From an uncultured Croceitalea sp. (GTDB lineage Bacteria > Bacteroidota > Bacteroidia > Flavobacteriales > Flavobacteriaceae): a stretch of DNA of 64,000 nucleotides. The stretch spans positions 682,001-746,000 of the forward strand of contig CANLXH010000001.1 of NCBI GenBank assembly GCA_947495075.1. The letters run 5' to 3'. Below, one piece after another: positions 63,768-64,000 of the stretch (the first letter of the stretch is position 1; each line of letters starts with the position of its first letter). The position numbers were made by a program, and so were the translations under genes. The notes beneath the pieces are model-generated. The model saw nothing but the letters and a program-made list of their open reading frames with translations, was not told the origin of the DNA and ran no database searches.

Positions 63768-64000
63768 TTAAAGAATTATCCCATCTTTCATCACAAATTC
63801 AATTTCTCTCATTTTAGTAATATCCTTTATAGGATTTCCTTTCACTGCTATTATATCTGCTAAAAACCCTTTTTTAAGTTGCCCTAAATTTTCAAAATGT
63901 AAGAGCTGTGCGTTTACCAAAGTAGCAGCTTGCAGCGCAGCTATAGGTGAAATTCCGTATTCTACCATCAATTCCAATTCCCGGTAGTTTTCTCCATGTG
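63768..64000 (-). CDS. amidohydrolase, C-terminal part
   Basis: The frame is open at the right edge, so the gene continues beyond 64000. The visible 77 residues (HGENYRELELMVEYGISPIA, then ALQAATLVNAQLLHFENLG, LKKGFLADIIAVKGNPIKDI and FVMKDGIIL) are the C-terminal end of an imidazolonepropionase/prolidase-type amidohydrolase. No metal ligands lie in this part. The substrate cannot be told from this fragment. Confidence 0.85.
   Translation of the reverse strand, partial: HGENYRELELMVEYGISPIAALQAATLVNAQLLHFENLGQLKKGFLADIIAVKGNPIKDITKMREIEFVMKDGIIL

Noticed and set aside
1-64000. CRISPR arrays, tRNA or rRNA genes, insertion sequences, prophage or integrase genes
   Set aside because: I looked for direct repeats with spacers, cloverleaf-type sequences and transposase motifs and found none. 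Distant or short forms could be missed by eye.

Overview
The window is A+T-rich chromosomal DNA from a member of the Bacteroidota, most likely a marine Flavobacteriaceae strain. This rests on gene content (a TonB-dependent receptor with a carboxypeptidase-like N-terminal domain, head-GIN, PspC/PadR, 2TM/LytTR, DUF4331 and tricorn-type proteins, a kynurenine pathway), on lipoprotein and secreted protein content, on weak or absent Shine-Dalgarno sequences, and on a promoter matching the Bacteroidota TAnnTTTG type in front of trxB. I see no tRNA, rRNA, CRISPR array, insertion sequence or phage genes.

Layout. 1-4447: a tryptophan/kynurenine catabolic operon (3-hydroxyanthranilate dioxygenase cut by the left edge, ACMS decarboxylase, kynureninase, kynurenine monooxygenase, RidA-type deaminase). 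4554-5522: trxB. 5577-12341: envelope-stress and small-protein genes (two lipocalin-like paralogues, head-GIN protein, PspC protein with its PadR regulator, DUF4870, DUF4442, YegP and AIM24-type proteins). 12342-12542: two intergenic repeat elements. 12584-20733: a mixed block (DUF2461, a frameshifted gene, serine hydrolase, LytTR regulator, Nudix, MsrA, PBP4-type carboxypeptidase, broken lipocalin-like lipoprotein, OxyR, DUF2141). 20983-29403: GNAT/FMN-binding operon, tricorn-type protease, a membrane-linked GH113-like enzyme with a 41-residue partner, peptidase E, DEAD-box helicase. 29536-36750: the most distinctive region, a TonB-dependent receptor, a TPR-like secreted protein with a stop codon in its signal peptide region, a LytS-type histidine kinase ending in a 2TM domain, a heptanucleotide repeat, six separate 2TM proteins, and a LytTR response regulator. 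36828-45883: LETM1-related protein, two DUF4331 proteins with a TPR lipoprotein, Omp85-like protein, DUF547, a glycosyltransferase/VOC pair and a cysteine hydrolase. 45889-54138: sigma/anti-sigma pair, SodC, M16 protease, a frameshifted DUF1905/YdeI-like gene, an alpha/beta hydrolase-OsmC fusion, secreted FN3 and DUF2490 proteins. 54209-64000: S9 peptidase, large BNR/VPS10-type propeller protein, membrane protein, GH26-like enzyme, LVIVD-RICIN lipoprotein, TPMT-like methyltransferase and a truncated amidohydrolase.

Four genes look disrupted (frameshifts at about 13403 and 51229, a stop at 31848, a stop plus frameshift at 18820-18880). The two frameshifts lie in A/T homopolymers, and both nonsense codons are TAA where Gln (CAA) would fit. 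They may be real decay or assembly errors; reads would decide. The best candidate for an undescribed system is the 2TM/LytS/LytTR operon.
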